A stretch of 64,000 bases of DNA, taken from Diphasiastrum complanatum (Eukaryota > Streptophyta > Lycopodiopsida > Lycopodiales > Lycopodiaceae). The stretch is taken from the NCBI GenBank assembly GCA_029204225.1, contig CM055097.1:7213676-7277675 (forward strand). The letters run 5' to 3'. Positions 10,943 to 22,905 of this stretch are shown here, piece after piece (the first letter of the stretch is position 1; each line of letters begins with the position of its first letter). The notes under the pieces are model-generated. The model did not search any database and was not told the DNA's origin. It was given only the letters and a program-made list of their open reading frames with translations. The position numbers and the translations under genes are program-made.

Positions 10943-12419
10943 TGGCCAAGTAGGACAATTCCTTAGCAAAAAAGTCACACTTAGACTCCTTGGCAAAGAG
11001 CTTTTCCCTTCTTAGAATGTCCAAGACAATCTTAAGAGGCTCTTTATGTTCCGCCAAAGTCTTACTGAACACTAGGATATCATCTAAGAATACCACTACG
11101 AATCTTCCCAAATATGGCCTGAACAAATCGTTCATCATTTGTTGGAAAGTTGCTGGTGCATTGGTCAAACCAAAAGGCAACACCAAAAATTCGTAGTGAC
11201 CAAAGCGAGTTTGAAACCCGATTTTTGGTATATCTTCTGCCTTAATGCGTATTTGATGGTAGTCCGATCTTAGATCTATCTTAGTAAAGTACCCAGCACC
11301 ACCAAGATAGTCTATTAGATTATCCATCTGCGGCTGTGGATATCTATTCTTAGCGGTTACCTTGTTCAATTTCTTATAGTCGATGCAAAACCTTATAGTC
11401 CCATCCTTCTTGGCCACCAGAACCACTGGTGATGCCCAAGGAGACTTACTAGGTTGTACCCAACCCTTTTTCAGGTGATCATGTAATTGCCTATTTACCT
11501 TAGTCTCTTTTGATGCACTCATCTTATATGGACGCTGTGCGATTGGAATTGCTCCAGGTATTAGGTCAATTTTATGATCAACTATCCTTTCTGGTGGTAA
11601 ACCTACAGGAAGGTCTAAAAAAACATCATTGAATTCCTGCCTAAGTTTATTATAGGCTTCAAATTCTGTAGTGTTCTCACTGGGTATATTCATGGCATTT
11701 ATGTTAAGTTCTTCATCATTGTTGCAAATGATATCATTATGAAAACATAAATAAACTTTAAAATCAGAATTCTTTATAATAGAATTAAATTCTTGTTTAG
11801 AATAAGGGTTAACATTTTTAGTGTCAACACTTAAACTAGCCTTGATCTTAATTAAAGAATTCTCATGCATAAAAGATAAAGATTTTTTAACAAAATCAAT
11901 TCTCAATGACTTGTTTTTATCAAAATGCCATTGTTGCCCAAGAACAATATCAATATTAGCTAATTGAACATGGAATCCTAGTTTTTCAAAATAATCCTCA
12001 GGAACAATAAAATCCATCAAATCGGAATCACTTCTCGATGGAAGGTTTAGCGTCTGCACCAAATTTACATTAATTAAGTTATGAGTGGATCCCGTGTCAA
12101 AACGAACATTAACAACTTGATCATTAACTTTACCTTTAATGCAAATAAGGTCATTAGGACCAAAAACTAAAGAACTAAAGAAACAAACATCCATCTCATT
12201 ACTTCGAGATAGATTACCTGAGGTTGAAGCTTGTTTTTTGACGCAATCACGTGCAAGGTGACCCTCGCCATTGCACTTGAAGCACAAGTTCTTCTTACGA
12301 GCTTTAGCTTTATCATTGTCACCATGATGATTTTTAAAGTTTTTCTTGGTTTTCTTAGGATTGTTACCCCTAGGTGGCTCTAGTTGTGTCATCAAAGTAT
12401 TTTGTAGCCCTAATAGCAT
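10905..12419 (-). pseudogene. Gypsy gag C-terminus, protease and reverse transcriptase
   Basis: 504 codons on the minus strand. In order: a CCHC zinc knuckle ([14 protein letters not shown], residues 46-59), an aspartic protease active site ([15 protein letters not shown] at 108-110), and the RT domain with [16 protein letters not shown], a [11 protein letters not shown] stretch (usually RSGYHQI, so one conserved Gly is lost) and the catalytic FLDDILVFS near residue 455. The reading frame ends in an unrelated tail ([12 protein letters not shown]) because the plus-strand Copia fragment cuts in after AKELSYL. RT catalytic Asp residues are intact. Confidence 0.93.
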
Positions 12420-13012
12420 CTTCTAGGGGTTTTGGATGGTTCCTACGAACATCCACTTGATAATCTTTTGGTAACCCATCAATGAACATTAACATTTGTA
12501 CCTTAGGTGGAATATCACTATAAAGTGAATTCAGGTACTCATGAAAATCTTGAATAAATTGTTCCAAACCTTTATTCATGGTTAGATGACTCAACTTTTG
12601 GAAGTGTCTAAAAAGCTTGCAAAAATCATCCCATATACAAGGTTGACTTCCTTTTGCAACTAAGTCATTCCACCAAACTAAGGCTCTTCCTTGAAGGAAC
12701 ATGGTGATAGTGGATAACTTTTCAGATTCAGGGAATTGGTTCATGGCAAAGTATTTGTTCCAAACATTTAGCCAAGAACTTACCACTTGTAAATTCCTAT
12801 CTTTTTTCTCCCCCCTTAAACACTGTTACAGGGGGTGGAACTACATGTTTCTTCTGATTGGGTAACCTAAACTCTAAGTCTTGGTTTCTTTGATTAGTTT
12901 CAAGAAGTTGCTTATTAGTGGCTTGAATTTGTTGGTATAAAAGTTCAAGAGCTTGTGCCACATTGGATGGGTTTGATAGATCAAATGTTGGGTTTTCATT
13001 GGTTTGATCCAT
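12370..13012 (-). pseudogene. Gypsy gag (capsid part), two frames
   Basis: Two minus-strand frames. 13012-12797 (71 codons, MDQTNENPTFDLSNPSNVAQ) is a coiled N-terminus ending at VTVFKGGEKR. 12786-12370 (138 codons) holds the Retrotrans_gag core: WLNVWNKYFAMNQFPESEKL, MFLQGRALVWWNDL, and FIQDFHEYLNSLY. A frameshift between them near 12790 breaks gag. The next frame (12419 downward) overlaps this one by about 50 bases and carries the zinc knuckle. Confidence 0.88.
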
Positions 13013-13056
13013 TGGGGTTGCTTGTGTGTTTTCCTATTATGCAAATACAACAACAA

Positions 13057-14042
13057 GTGCTCAAATTAGAATGATAGAAAATTGTTACATCCAATGCAAA
13101 TAAAAAGCATTTAATTCTATTCATTCAATCTTATTGTTTGTAAGCTCAATCCAAGCCTACTATTTGCAAGCTTAATCCAAGCTTAAGAGGAAAACAACAA
13201 CAAGCTATATTTGCCTTAATCAAAAGCAAAAATGAAAACCAAATCTTTATGTAAACTTTAATTAACTAATCCAAGCTGATGTTTACATAAAATTTCCATT
13301 CTCATTTCAATTCCATTTGTCATTCCAAAAGCAACCAAAGTTTTCACATTTCTCACTATTCTAGATTTCCAAAACCAAGAAACTAGTGTCTAGAAATGGA
13401 TAACTAATGAAGCTTTATGAAAACTTCAATTTTTAGATTTGATTTTCAAATTTACAGATCTGAAAATCAGAACTTCAAAATGACAAAAAACAGAATTTCA
13501 AAACTTGTTTTATGCACAAAGTTACACTACCATTCCCTTCCTACATTGCCATCTTCATGAAACTAGGAGATAGAAAGGTGTAACTAATGAAGTTTGAATG
13601 AAAACTTCACTTTTCAGATCTGATTTTCAGATTTACAAGTCTGAAAAACAGAACTTCAAAATGAAAATTAAAACTTCAAACGCTTCATTTATGCAAAAAA
13701 AAAACACTACTTTTGATCAAAACACATAGCTAGAATCAATCTTTTTGCCAAAAAAAGTTTGTGTATGTAGAGGAAGACTTCCTCTACCCATCCCACAAAT
13801 CTTTTTTCAGAACTTTTAAAAACCCAAAGCCCACTTTAAAACTTCTCTAACATGATAAAAAATCAGCCCCTAAACAATTCTATAAGCATCACTACTCTCT
13901 TCCAAAGAGAACTAGATTCATTGGGTACTCCAACTACAAGCTTCTTACAACTAGAAAAGCCAATAATCTTTTCCCAAAAAAAATTAGTTGATGATCTTAA
14001 TAGAACTTGAAGAAGGTTAGAAAGGTTACCATCCTTTGTCTA
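13057..14042 (-). repeat. Gypsy untranslated leader with a 180-bp tandem duplication
   Basis: The region between the primer-binding site and gag is noncoding and AT-rich. Two imperfect tandem units cover about 13375-13545 and 13556-13712. Each runs from GAAACTAG through AACTAATGAAG, CAGATCTGA-type motifs and AACTTCAAAATGA to a final AC-rich ACACTAC. Leader duplications like this are common in plant retrotransposons. No ORF is supported. Confidence 0.65.
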
Positions 14043-14054
14043 GCTCTGATACCA
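14043..14054 (-). promoter_or_regulatory. Primer-binding site of the Gypsy element
   Basis: TGGTATCAGAGC on the minus strand, complementary to the 3' end of plant initiator tRNA-Met, next to the inner end of the 5' LTR. Confidence 0.92.
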
Positions 14055-14055
14055 C

Positions 14056-14667
14056 TTTTACAAGTAGAGGCGAGGAAGACCTCCAAGTCCAAGGTAGAGC
14101 CTTCAAATGTCCTCCAAGCAACCTGCAAGCTTCAAGATGCTCCCCAACTCCAAGCTAGGATGCCTCCACTTGCAAGTAAGGATCTGCAAGCCTCCAAGGA
14201 TCTCTTCTCCACCTGTGTCCCTACTCTTTAAACACAAAAATAGATAACAAGCTGGCTTCAAGTATTCACCACCCAACCATAGCTAGATCCAAGATCCAAG
14301 CAAGATCTATCTAGCACCCCCTTGCTAACCATAAACAAATCACAAGCATACCACAACACTCCATAGCATTCTCAAGATCCAAACCCTACTTATGTCCCAT
14401 ACCATAAGCAAGATCCAAACCTCAAGCATACTACCACAAGAAAGCACTCTACACACTAGTAGCAACACTAGAGCATAAGCAAAGCAAATAAGAGAGATCT
14501 CCCCCTCCGAATGGGCGCCCTACTACCCTCATATAGATGGCCCATGGACCCCTCCAATGCACTATGGAGTTCCATGTTCGTCTAATGAGAGAGAGAGAAG
14601 CCTAGGGGAGTTAAAGAATCTCCAAGAGCCTCCATAGGCTTATGGAAGGTCAAGAGACTCCTTCCAT
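14056..14667 (-). repeat. 5' LTR of the Gypsy element
   Basis: 612 bases matching 7962-8567. The repeat ends after CTTCCAT; on the minus strand the LTR therefore begins TGGAAGGAGTC. Confidence 0.93.
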
Positions 14668-17600
14668 AACCTATGACTCTTTGAATGTCTTTCTTGTGGG
14701 AGTTGGGAACTCAATGGACACTTTAGAAGGGCGCCCTCCTACTAGGTCCCATTGCCCAAGTTGTGCATGTATATTTTGGTCCTAGACCAATAAAGTGATA
14801 TGGTTCAAGGTTGAGACCCAAGATTTTAGAAAAATAGTCATCCAATGACTTTCTACAACCTCACTAGGTTCCAGACCTCCATCCAAGGCATAGACACCTA
14901 TATGCCCTTAACCAAGGACATTAATACCTTAAGCTAAGGTACCTACCCTTAATACTAAGGGTACCCCTTATCCAAAGGTCACGTGACTCCATACCTCCAA
15001 CTAAGGTGTAGTCACTTGCCTGTCCTTATCCAAGGGCACATACCCTTAATCCTAAGGGTACCTTGCCATTTAGCCCCCAACACTAAATGGACTATTAAGG
15101 GTCTGAAGTACTGCTAGTTACATAGGTATGTAACAGTGGTTGTATAGGATTTTGCAAAGATGACAAAGGAGAGGAAAAAACTGATGTACAAAGATGTGGG
15201 GGATGATACGGTGCAGGTTAAGGAAGAGATGTACCAACAGAATAGATTTATGATGAGGACGAGAAGCGGGAGCTGGGGATGGAAGGGATGGTGAAGCAGA
15301 TCTCTTTTTGTGTTGATATCCAGTATAAACCATATTGACAATGTCATGATTGCCATCTTCCATTGAAAATTGTAGTCAACTCAAAAAACATGCTTAGTGA
15401 ACTGCTTCTTGCTATCATGTTTTCTGTTATTTCTCCAAAGAACTCATGTTGCTCATTTGTTGAACAACAAACCTTTGCTGATCTTTGTTTTATTGTTGAT
15501 TGTCTTTGTTGCTGCTATTGGATTGCTCTATGTGAGGAGAAGAAGCATGAAAGAGAAGAACTCGTGTTATGTTGTTGCTGCCACGCATTGACCAGCCAAA
15601 TGAATCTCACCTACGATATCTAAGCAAATGATACAGAAGTTGCAGCCAGACATGAGCTCAATGACATGAGCAAATTTACCTCTTAAAAAATGGAACCACT
15701 TCAAGAATCATGATTGTGAAAGTTCTAATCATTGTCCCATTGAGAGATTCAACATTGTTACTTTTGATTGATAGAAACATTGGTTTTGAGCAGGAGCTGT
15801 GAGACGCTACCCTGCTGATCTTGGAAAAGCACAACCCTGCTATTGTTGGATCTTTGTTGTTGTCTAAAGGTCATCTATACTCGTTGGACCTCAATGAAGC
15901 ATGTGAAAATGGAGGCCGTCGTCGTCGTTTCCGCTGCCTGCTGTTGAGGAGACTATCTGCTATGATTTCCACCCACTATCATGAGAAGTTGGTTAATTGC
16001 TGTGAAGCGCTAACTGGTATCCCATATCAGAAGCGACCACCAATAGATATTGATGGAACGTTACCAACGTAGGGGAGTAGGCAAGTCATCAGGTAACGTG
16101 TGATAACAACAATTGGTCAGTGACATATTCAGCGTCTTTCTTCATTGCTTCCTTGCGATCAGATTAGATCTATTAAACAAATGCTTTTGATGTCATTTGC
16201 AGTGCTTAGTTTGTTGGCAGCAGAGATTGTAGAACGTGGATGATCAATGAGAATGTTTTGTGCCTTAATAGAGCAAGTGGCCAAGGAGAGCATTATTATA
16301 AGGTAGCATGTCAAAAAGCCTAATACCAACGGTACTAAATTTTCTTCCACGAAAACTTTGTGAGCAAGTTTTTAGCTTTGCCTAAGCTATTGTGATGATT
16401 TGCTAAAAAGTTGAGGTGTTACTCTTAGTTAAGTTTGAGCATTAAAATGAGCTATTTATTTTGTATTGTTGTTTAATTTTTATAAAATGTAATTTTTGTT
16501 TTGCTTTTTTAAATTTTTATTAGATTTGAATTCCCTACATAAGTCAAAGCTTCTTGTGATGTTTTAATAATCTGATTTGAAACACATATCTATATACACA
16601 CTTTTGACATTCAATTAAGCATCTAGTTTTTTACCATGTACATCTCCAAAGTGACATGGCCAAGGGTGGAGTGAACTTTGGATGTCTCATTCCCACCATA
16701 GTCAAAATTCAAGCCTAGGTCACTTACGCTCCAAGAAAATTCCCAACTTGCGATGTTGTGAGACATAACACATATTTCAAATATAAAGTCATAGAGTGGT
16801 CCATTCCCACCCACATTTGGAATGACATTGAAAAAATAAAAGTTTGGCCTAGTTTGCAAAGAGAAGAATTGACCTCCCTCCCCAAGCCTTATTACCCACA
16901 TGCATGGGCTAGGCTTGACCCATTTGATAATACTTTCTATCTCTTGAAAGAAATTTCAATTTGATTTTTCAAAAACGTTTGCTAATTTCATTCTCAAGAG
17001 AATGTTGGTTTTTAGTACCAATGTAAGTATATTATAAGGTGTGCACATGCGTATAAAATCTATGTCTATGTGACTTTTCCACTCTTGTTTTGTCAAGATT
17101 GACCATTCAATATATTCTTGAAGATTAGTCTTCCTTGACGCCTGCAAGGCTTAGGGTGCCTTTCCATGCTCACCCCCTCACCCAGGCATGCTGATGTCTA
17201 CCAATAGCACGGGTTGGTGAACAGGTGAGAGGGTTTGCAGGATCAGCACTTGGAGAGAAAGGGTCAGGTGAAAGCATGATGTACACTGATGCACAGCCCG
17301 GGTCACCGAGTGGACATGGAAAGAGCCTCTTAGGACATTCTCCAAACATTTTCCCATGTTAATTTCCTATGCATGCAGCCTCTAGTTGACACATGTCACA
17401 CACTACCTTTTAAAGGTAACTCCCATATAGGCTATAGGGCTACACACATTCAGGAGCCGATGTGGTGCATAGATGATAGATTTTGGTTAGTTGTGGCGGT
17501 CTTCTTAGTGGAGACTACCTTCGGAAGGTTGAATTTTTAAACCTCTTGCCTGCACTATATAGACAACCCCATCTTTGGAGGTAGGTTGAAATTTAAGTCC

Positions 17601-17980
17601 AATACTCCCTGCTACCATTGACATGTGACAGAGTCCCTCCATCTCTCTACATTTTTACCAACGCAAAGTGAAGCATGTAATTGGTGTGGCATATCGCTCA
17701 CATCCAAGTGCATAACCTAGATCATCTTGAAAAAGCCCCCCTAAAGGGTTGCCCTTTTCTACTCAAGAAAGAGTTATACTTGGTCCCCACAAAATCAATA
17801 ACGATATATTTTATACTTGGTCCCCACAAAATCAATAACAATATATTTTATTCGCCCCCTGCTTTAGCATATTCTGCCTTTTTCATATACTTTTGGTGTA
17901 TGACCTGTTATCTTAATGGCACGCCTGTATTTCAATCCCGCCACCATTAGATAAGCTTAGAACCATTCAAGAAGCATCCA
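14668..17980. other. Unassigned intergenic DNA with short palindromes
   Basis: No gene is recognised. Three short palindromes sit at 14926-14940 (ACCTTAAGCTAAGGT), 14945-14962 (ACCCTTAATACTAAGGGT) and 15042-15059 (ACCCTTAATCCTAAGGGT), inside a loosely repeated 100-bp pattern that looks transposon-derived. ORFs of 80-92 codons at 15118-15623, 15821-16072 and 16623-16901 have no motif that I know and are likely chance. A 31-base stretch starting TACTTGGTCCCCACAAAATC occurs twice near 17780 and 17814. Confidence 0.4.
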
Positions 17981-17988
17981 GATTCTGC

Positions 17989-18168
17989 CACGTGTCCTAG
18001 ATCGACCACTATGAGCTTACACGTGGCAAATGAGACTCGTGGCGAGCATCCAAGTGGGCTGCTTAGAATGAACGGTGCCATAAGGCCTCTGGGGAGTATA
18101 AAGAGCGCTTTTGTCATGAATTTGTTTCAGGAAGGGGGTTCATTGCAGTGCTGCTGCTGCTGCTGCTG
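17989..18168 (+). promoter_or_regulatory. Promoter-like cluster: two G-boxes, TATA box, CTG-repeat leader
   Basis: Two CACGTG G-box cores (17989-17994 and 18020-18025, the second as ACACGTGGC, an ABRE-type context) precede a TATAAAG box at 18097-18103. About 45 bases further is a run of six to seven CTG/GCT units (18149-18168). The layout is that of a plant core promoter with a 5' leader. No coding exon follows closely. The next plus-strand gene is Sgpp at 22906, whose first coding exon has its own upstream splice acceptor, so a distant 5'UTR exon here is possible but unproven. Confidence 0.4.
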
Positions 18169-20780
18169 AAAGAGGTAGCAAAAATCTAACAAATCTGCTC
18201 TATGAATCTACGATTATCATGAATCTATGTTGTAATGTTGCACCCAATTCTGTGTTGTTGTTGTTTTTGTTGTTTATGTTGCACTCATAAGCTAGAATCA
18301 GATTGTTGAATGCAAACCCATTTTTCTGTTTTCCCTTTCGGATATGCTGCAACGATAGTAGACACTGAAATATACCAACTGCAATGCAATCTGAGTTTCT
18401 GCTTCTGAGAACCCAGTATGGATGTGTGATAAGTAAGGGAAGTGGGGTGGAAAACCTTTCGGCTTGTCACTATAGTGAAATTTGATAGGATCTCTTAAAT
18501 TTTTTATTCTGGAACCTGCACGTTATTGATCCTGTTCTGTTTAATTTTGTTTGAAGCCCCAGAGAGTGAAAGATCTGCTTGAGAAGGAGGACAACAACAG
18601 CAAACCAGGTAATCACAATATACATGAAGAATAAAAGTTCCATTCAATTGCTGAATGCATAGGCGAATGGTCTTAATTTTCCAGACCTTACGGGCAGGCG
18701 GGACAAAAATAAAATAGATGACCCAATTGGCCAATAAAGGTTTACAGAAAAACCATTCCCTTATTTTAAAGGTTGGGCCAAAATCTTACTTATTCTTCAC
18801 CAGATGGATTCCAAGATGTGCTGTAAAAAATGTTCCCGTGTCATTCTCTATGATAAGTTGATCTACCAAATCGTTTGGAACTTTTACCAGCAACAAACAA
18901 AATTTTCTGTCCTAAACTTTTGTCATGGACTTTTTATGGTTAATGGGATAGGTAAACTATTTTAAGAGAACTTTTTCACCATGGAATGGATTTTCATTTT
19001 AATTCAAAAAATCTGAGGGAACCTTTACACTATGGGAAATGGATTCTCTAGTGACTTTTGCACTAGGTAAAACAGCCATAAAATCATAGATACTGTGATC
19101 AGTAGTATGCTATTCTTTACTAATCTTATATGTTAGAAATACCACAGGCTTCATCCAAGTATGGTAACTCGAAATGCTAGAATGATCACCATTCACAAGT
19201 ATCCCATCGATTCACTATAATCATTTGGTAAATGATGATAATTGCAAGATCTCATTAGACTCTCCTAAATAGTCATTACTCAACCAACTATACATATGAG
19301 TTTAGTACGATGGTACAAAAGGTTAAAAAGAGCACTAAACCAATGACTAAACTTAATTCAATAGCCAACCATTTAGTTAGTGAATTTGATTTCTCCTCAT
19401 TCATCTCTATATCACATGGAGTTCATTAATCCCCCATAATCCATGAGGTTTTGTTTATGAGAAATTTTACTTGTGAGCTTTAGTTAGTGGTTATCCTTCC
19501 TCTCTTATTCTAGTTAGTCATTTGACTAATGGAGATCATAATAACACCAATGACTAATCTCACCCTTGAAATGAAAATCAAAACTTCTTACTCTAAAGTT
19601 TGCAATAAAATTTTAACTTAAGGAGATCGGTTTATTGCATTTGAATTGAAAGCTATATTTGCTACATACTAAGCTAGGACTTAAAGAAGAATGAAAGATA
19701 TTAGGTTGTATTTCCAATCTCAAAAGGAATCTTGATTGCCAAATCACCATTTTTCCCATACACATGCTTCGAATGTATGCAAAAATTAACTCAGCTCACC
19801 ATTTTGAGATGGATTTCCCTATCCTGCAGGTTCATCTGCGTTAAGAGCACTTTCTTGGATAAATTGCATTCTAGAATTGAGAAAATTGACGATTTTGATC
19901 CTCACCCTTGGTGCTCCAACTTGCCAAATCCAAGGCTCTCATTTGCTATCTTATGGTTCCTCTCCATGCAAGAACTGCTTTGATAACATTGTTAAGACCA
20001 CCAAGATCCTAACTTGACATAGATCCAAATAAGTACAAAAAAAATAGGGAACGACATTAATTAACCAACCCAACTCAGTGTCTATACCCAACTAAGTGCA
20101 TAGACACTGTTAATACACTCACTACAAGTTGGAGCTATCCCATGACAACGGCCAACTAGGGCATGACTATGTCATCTCATACAACCATAGCGCACATCCA
20201 AACATGGTGGTGTCACACTGAATTCCTAGGGGACCAATAGGCACAAAGTTCAGCATCCTAGTTAGGGAACTATGAATGTTAAAATTCATGTTGTCCACCA
20301 CTCCTATATAGCTACAACCCAAGCCATAACCCAAGAGTGCTTATGGGATAAACAACTCCCCATGCGTGTCTATTCTAGGGGTCCTAGAACTTGCCCTTAG
20401 CATAGAGTCATAGTCCCCTACATCCTATAAGCTATGTTAGGTCCTGGCTAATCATAGTGAATTAACCCCAACATGACACTAGCTAGTTAGGGACGCAACA
20501 GTTTCCTCCATGGTTTGTTCAAATAGTTTAGAATCGTTAGCATCATATGCAAGTGAATTGCAACAATAGCACTTGGTGGCTGTCTACCTTCTCTAACCCG
20601 ATGATAAGGACTCTTGTATTTGAAACATTAGCGACAAAAAATTGTGGGTCAAATTGAAGGCATTGACCTACTAATTGTAGACACAAGAGTGGCTGCGTCA
20701 AAGGAGCTAGGAGTAATAGGTGCATACTGTGATGAAGATGACTGATTGGAGGGCCTAGAGATCGTTGTTTAAGTTAGTAT
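18169..20780. other. Unassigned intergenic DNA
   Basis: AT-rich sequence without a recognisable gene, RNA or element. ORFs here are short and motif-free. Confidence 0.4.
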
Positions 20781-22270
20781 CCAAGAACAAAAGCAATCAT
20801 GTGTCACATCTTGTGAAAAAGTGTGCCACCATATAGCAATTTTGCCTTCAAAATCAAGTGCTACTAATGGAACTTTCCGATCTTCACTTTGTTGGGACAT
20901 TGTAAAGTGTGTCTTGAGTTTAGCCAACCAATTCTCTAACTTATTACCATCCGATGAACCAAAGTATACAATAAATTGAACCTTGTCTAAAAAGTCCCAG
21001 ACAAGGGGTGCTCAGAAGTCATAGGAGAGTTAATTGCAACTGGGGCTATAGCATGAGGAGGAGCATATATTGTAGAACCAACAATTTGACGATCTTTGAT
21101 TTGTACCCATCATGGAAGCAATAGGAGTAAAGGGATTTGTAAAAGATTGCAGGTCATCCCTTTGTGCCAAGCCTTTAGTCATAATTTTCTCCAATTGAGT
21201 GAGTTTAGAGTTCCTAGACCCCACATGTTGTTCCAAGGATGTGTCTGCTGTAGCCTAAAATGAAGTAAGATCTTTTGAAGAGCTTGAGGGTGCTTGTGTT
21301 GTTGGCATGATCATAAGCAAAGAAGAGATAACAAGAATGACATTGGCCGTTTGGGAAAGGATATAAACAAGAAAACTTGAAAAGTGTTGAGAACCACTTT
21401 CTAGTAATAGTTGGTTCTTTAGATATCGCTTAGGTGCGAGATAGGCTCTTTCGTTGAGTGCAAATGAGCTGGTGCATACTAATTGAATATCTCCAAAAGA
21501 AAATTGTATCTTCTTTTCGATGTCACTTAGGTGTTAGAAATGCTATTTGGCTGAGTGCAAATGAGTTGGTGTGCACTTATCTAATACCTAGGGAGAGTGT
21601 TGGGCTGAGGGCAAATAGTCTGATGCCTATTTATTTTGATATCGGATGCACGATGAGGCTTGTGTGTGTGCTACTTGAGTTATTGATATACTTAGTGAGG
21701 ACGTCCTGTGGGAAGATTGTTGTGAAGAACAATTGCTAATAGCAGAATGTCTGTAGCACCTCTTGAAGAAAAATCAAAGATACCAAAAGGAAAACTGTAG
21801 AATGAAGGCGATTGCTGCCAAAAAAAAGATGAATTGTGCAAATTTTTGTGGGAAACTGTTGTGAAGAACAATCGCTAGTAGTGGAATGTTTGTACCACCT
21901 CTTCAAAGTGCTTAAAAGAAAATCCAGCCAGCAGAGCCCAAGCAAATGCTCTCATACCAAGTTATGAACAAGATTCGCAAATGTGGCATTGTATTAGCTT
22001 AAAAGACAGTAAAAGATGAACCAAAGGTAAGCTCCAACTAAGATTATCGAATAAACATCAGTTACAAGTCATATGATAGCAGATCTACAAGAATTCCAAT
22101 GGAGTCACCTACAATGAGCTCCAGAACTGAATCATATCGTAAGCTTTAGTTCCAGTAGCGGCTACTCTACTTATACTATAAGATCGAGACCCTAAGCAAA
22201 CACTAGCTCAAATAAAGAAGTGGCTCTATTGGTGCAGGTGATGCTCAAGGTCGATCCTAGTGTGCATAAT
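20780..22270 (-). mobile_element. Remnant of a Gypsy element: gag, leader, primer-binding site, partial LTR
   Basis: On the minus strand, 21310-20780 holds a decayed gag: MEQHVGSRNSKLTQLEKIM, then after shifts YFGSSDGNKLENWLAKLKTHF and LVALDFEGKIAIWWHTF, the Retrotrans_gag pattern. Upstream, at 21959-21948, TGGTATGAGAGC is a one-base variant of the usual tRNA-Met primer-binding site. Sequence from about 21965 rightward to about 22270 would be its LTR, but no second copy is seen. The leader carries two internal repeats: about 105-bp spaced copies near 21430-21570, and 21712-21770 repeated at 21848-21912 (TTGTTGTGAAGAACAAT). No pol is present. Confidence 0.65.
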
Positions 22271-22871
22271 CTTTGTGAATGGGTGGGACCACAGTTAGCA
22301 GCAAATGCATTTGCAAGCTTGCAAACGTGCTTGCCTCAAACAGATTTGCCAAACTTGTTGCAGATTTAGGACCCCCTTCATATGTTATTATTTCTGCATA
22401 CCTAACAGCTATTTACCTATGATCGTGCATTGTGATGTTTCAAAATTTCTAGATTTTGATGCATATTCTGAATATATCCTGGTCCCAAACTATCTTAAAC
22501 ATTTCTATCCTGACCTAGGTTATAGTTCAGGTTGTTTTGAAGCAAACCTTTGCAAATGTTTTGCCCTTATGATAACTTGCAAACACGTCACAAACTCAAA
22601 CGTTTGAAGTTATGTTTGCTAACTTCAAACGTTTGCTGTAGTTGTGGGTTAGCCTTGGCATCATGTAATTGTGCTATCTTATTAGATCACTTCTGTGGCT
22701 AAATTTTGCACGACTTATTGTGAACTTATCTTTGTGCATGTAAGCGGGTGCAGTCTATAAGGTTATCCATATTTTGAAAGAAATGGCAGAGTTTTCTATG
22801 CGGTTTCTACATCCTTGTATCAACATGGGTGAGTTAATCCAACCTACAAAGTGCTTAAATGTTAAACTTGC
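22271..22871. other. Upstream region of the Sgpp gene
   Basis: No element or gene is recognised. The stretch ends in a splice acceptor (TTGCAG at 22868-22873) in front of the Sgpp start codon, which implies a 5'UTR intron covering at least part of it. Confidence 0.4.
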
Positions 22872-22905
22872 AGGCTCTCCAGACAGGTACCCTTCAGCTC
22901 AAGCA

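Larger units (their letters stand above)
7962..14667 (-). mobile_element. Gypsy LTR retrotransposon with both LTRs, about 6.7 kb
   Basis: A nearly full-length Ty3/Gypsy element on the minus strand: 5' LTR 14056-14667, primer-binding site 14043-14054 (TGGTATCAGAGC), leader, gag, protease, RT, RNase H, integrase, C-terminal tail, a G-rich polypurine-like tract at 8568-8590, and 3' LTR 7962-8567. The LTRs differ at about 17 of the first 265 aligned bases, mostly transitions, and by a 6-base indel, so the insertion is not recent. Stops, frameshifts and an inserted Copia fragment (10531-10942) disable pol. I found no target-site duplication, and the outer LTR end does not have the usual CA on the minus strand. 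Confidence 0.93.

Noticed and set aside
7952-14672. Target-site duplication around the full Gypsy element
   Set aside because: The 5 bases on the left (GGTGG/GTGGT) and right (AACCT/TAACC) do not match; the borders may have been altered.
15363-16072. ORFs at 15.4-16.1 kb as exons of a host gene
   Set aside because: They share no splice sites or frame that I could join, and no motif is visible.
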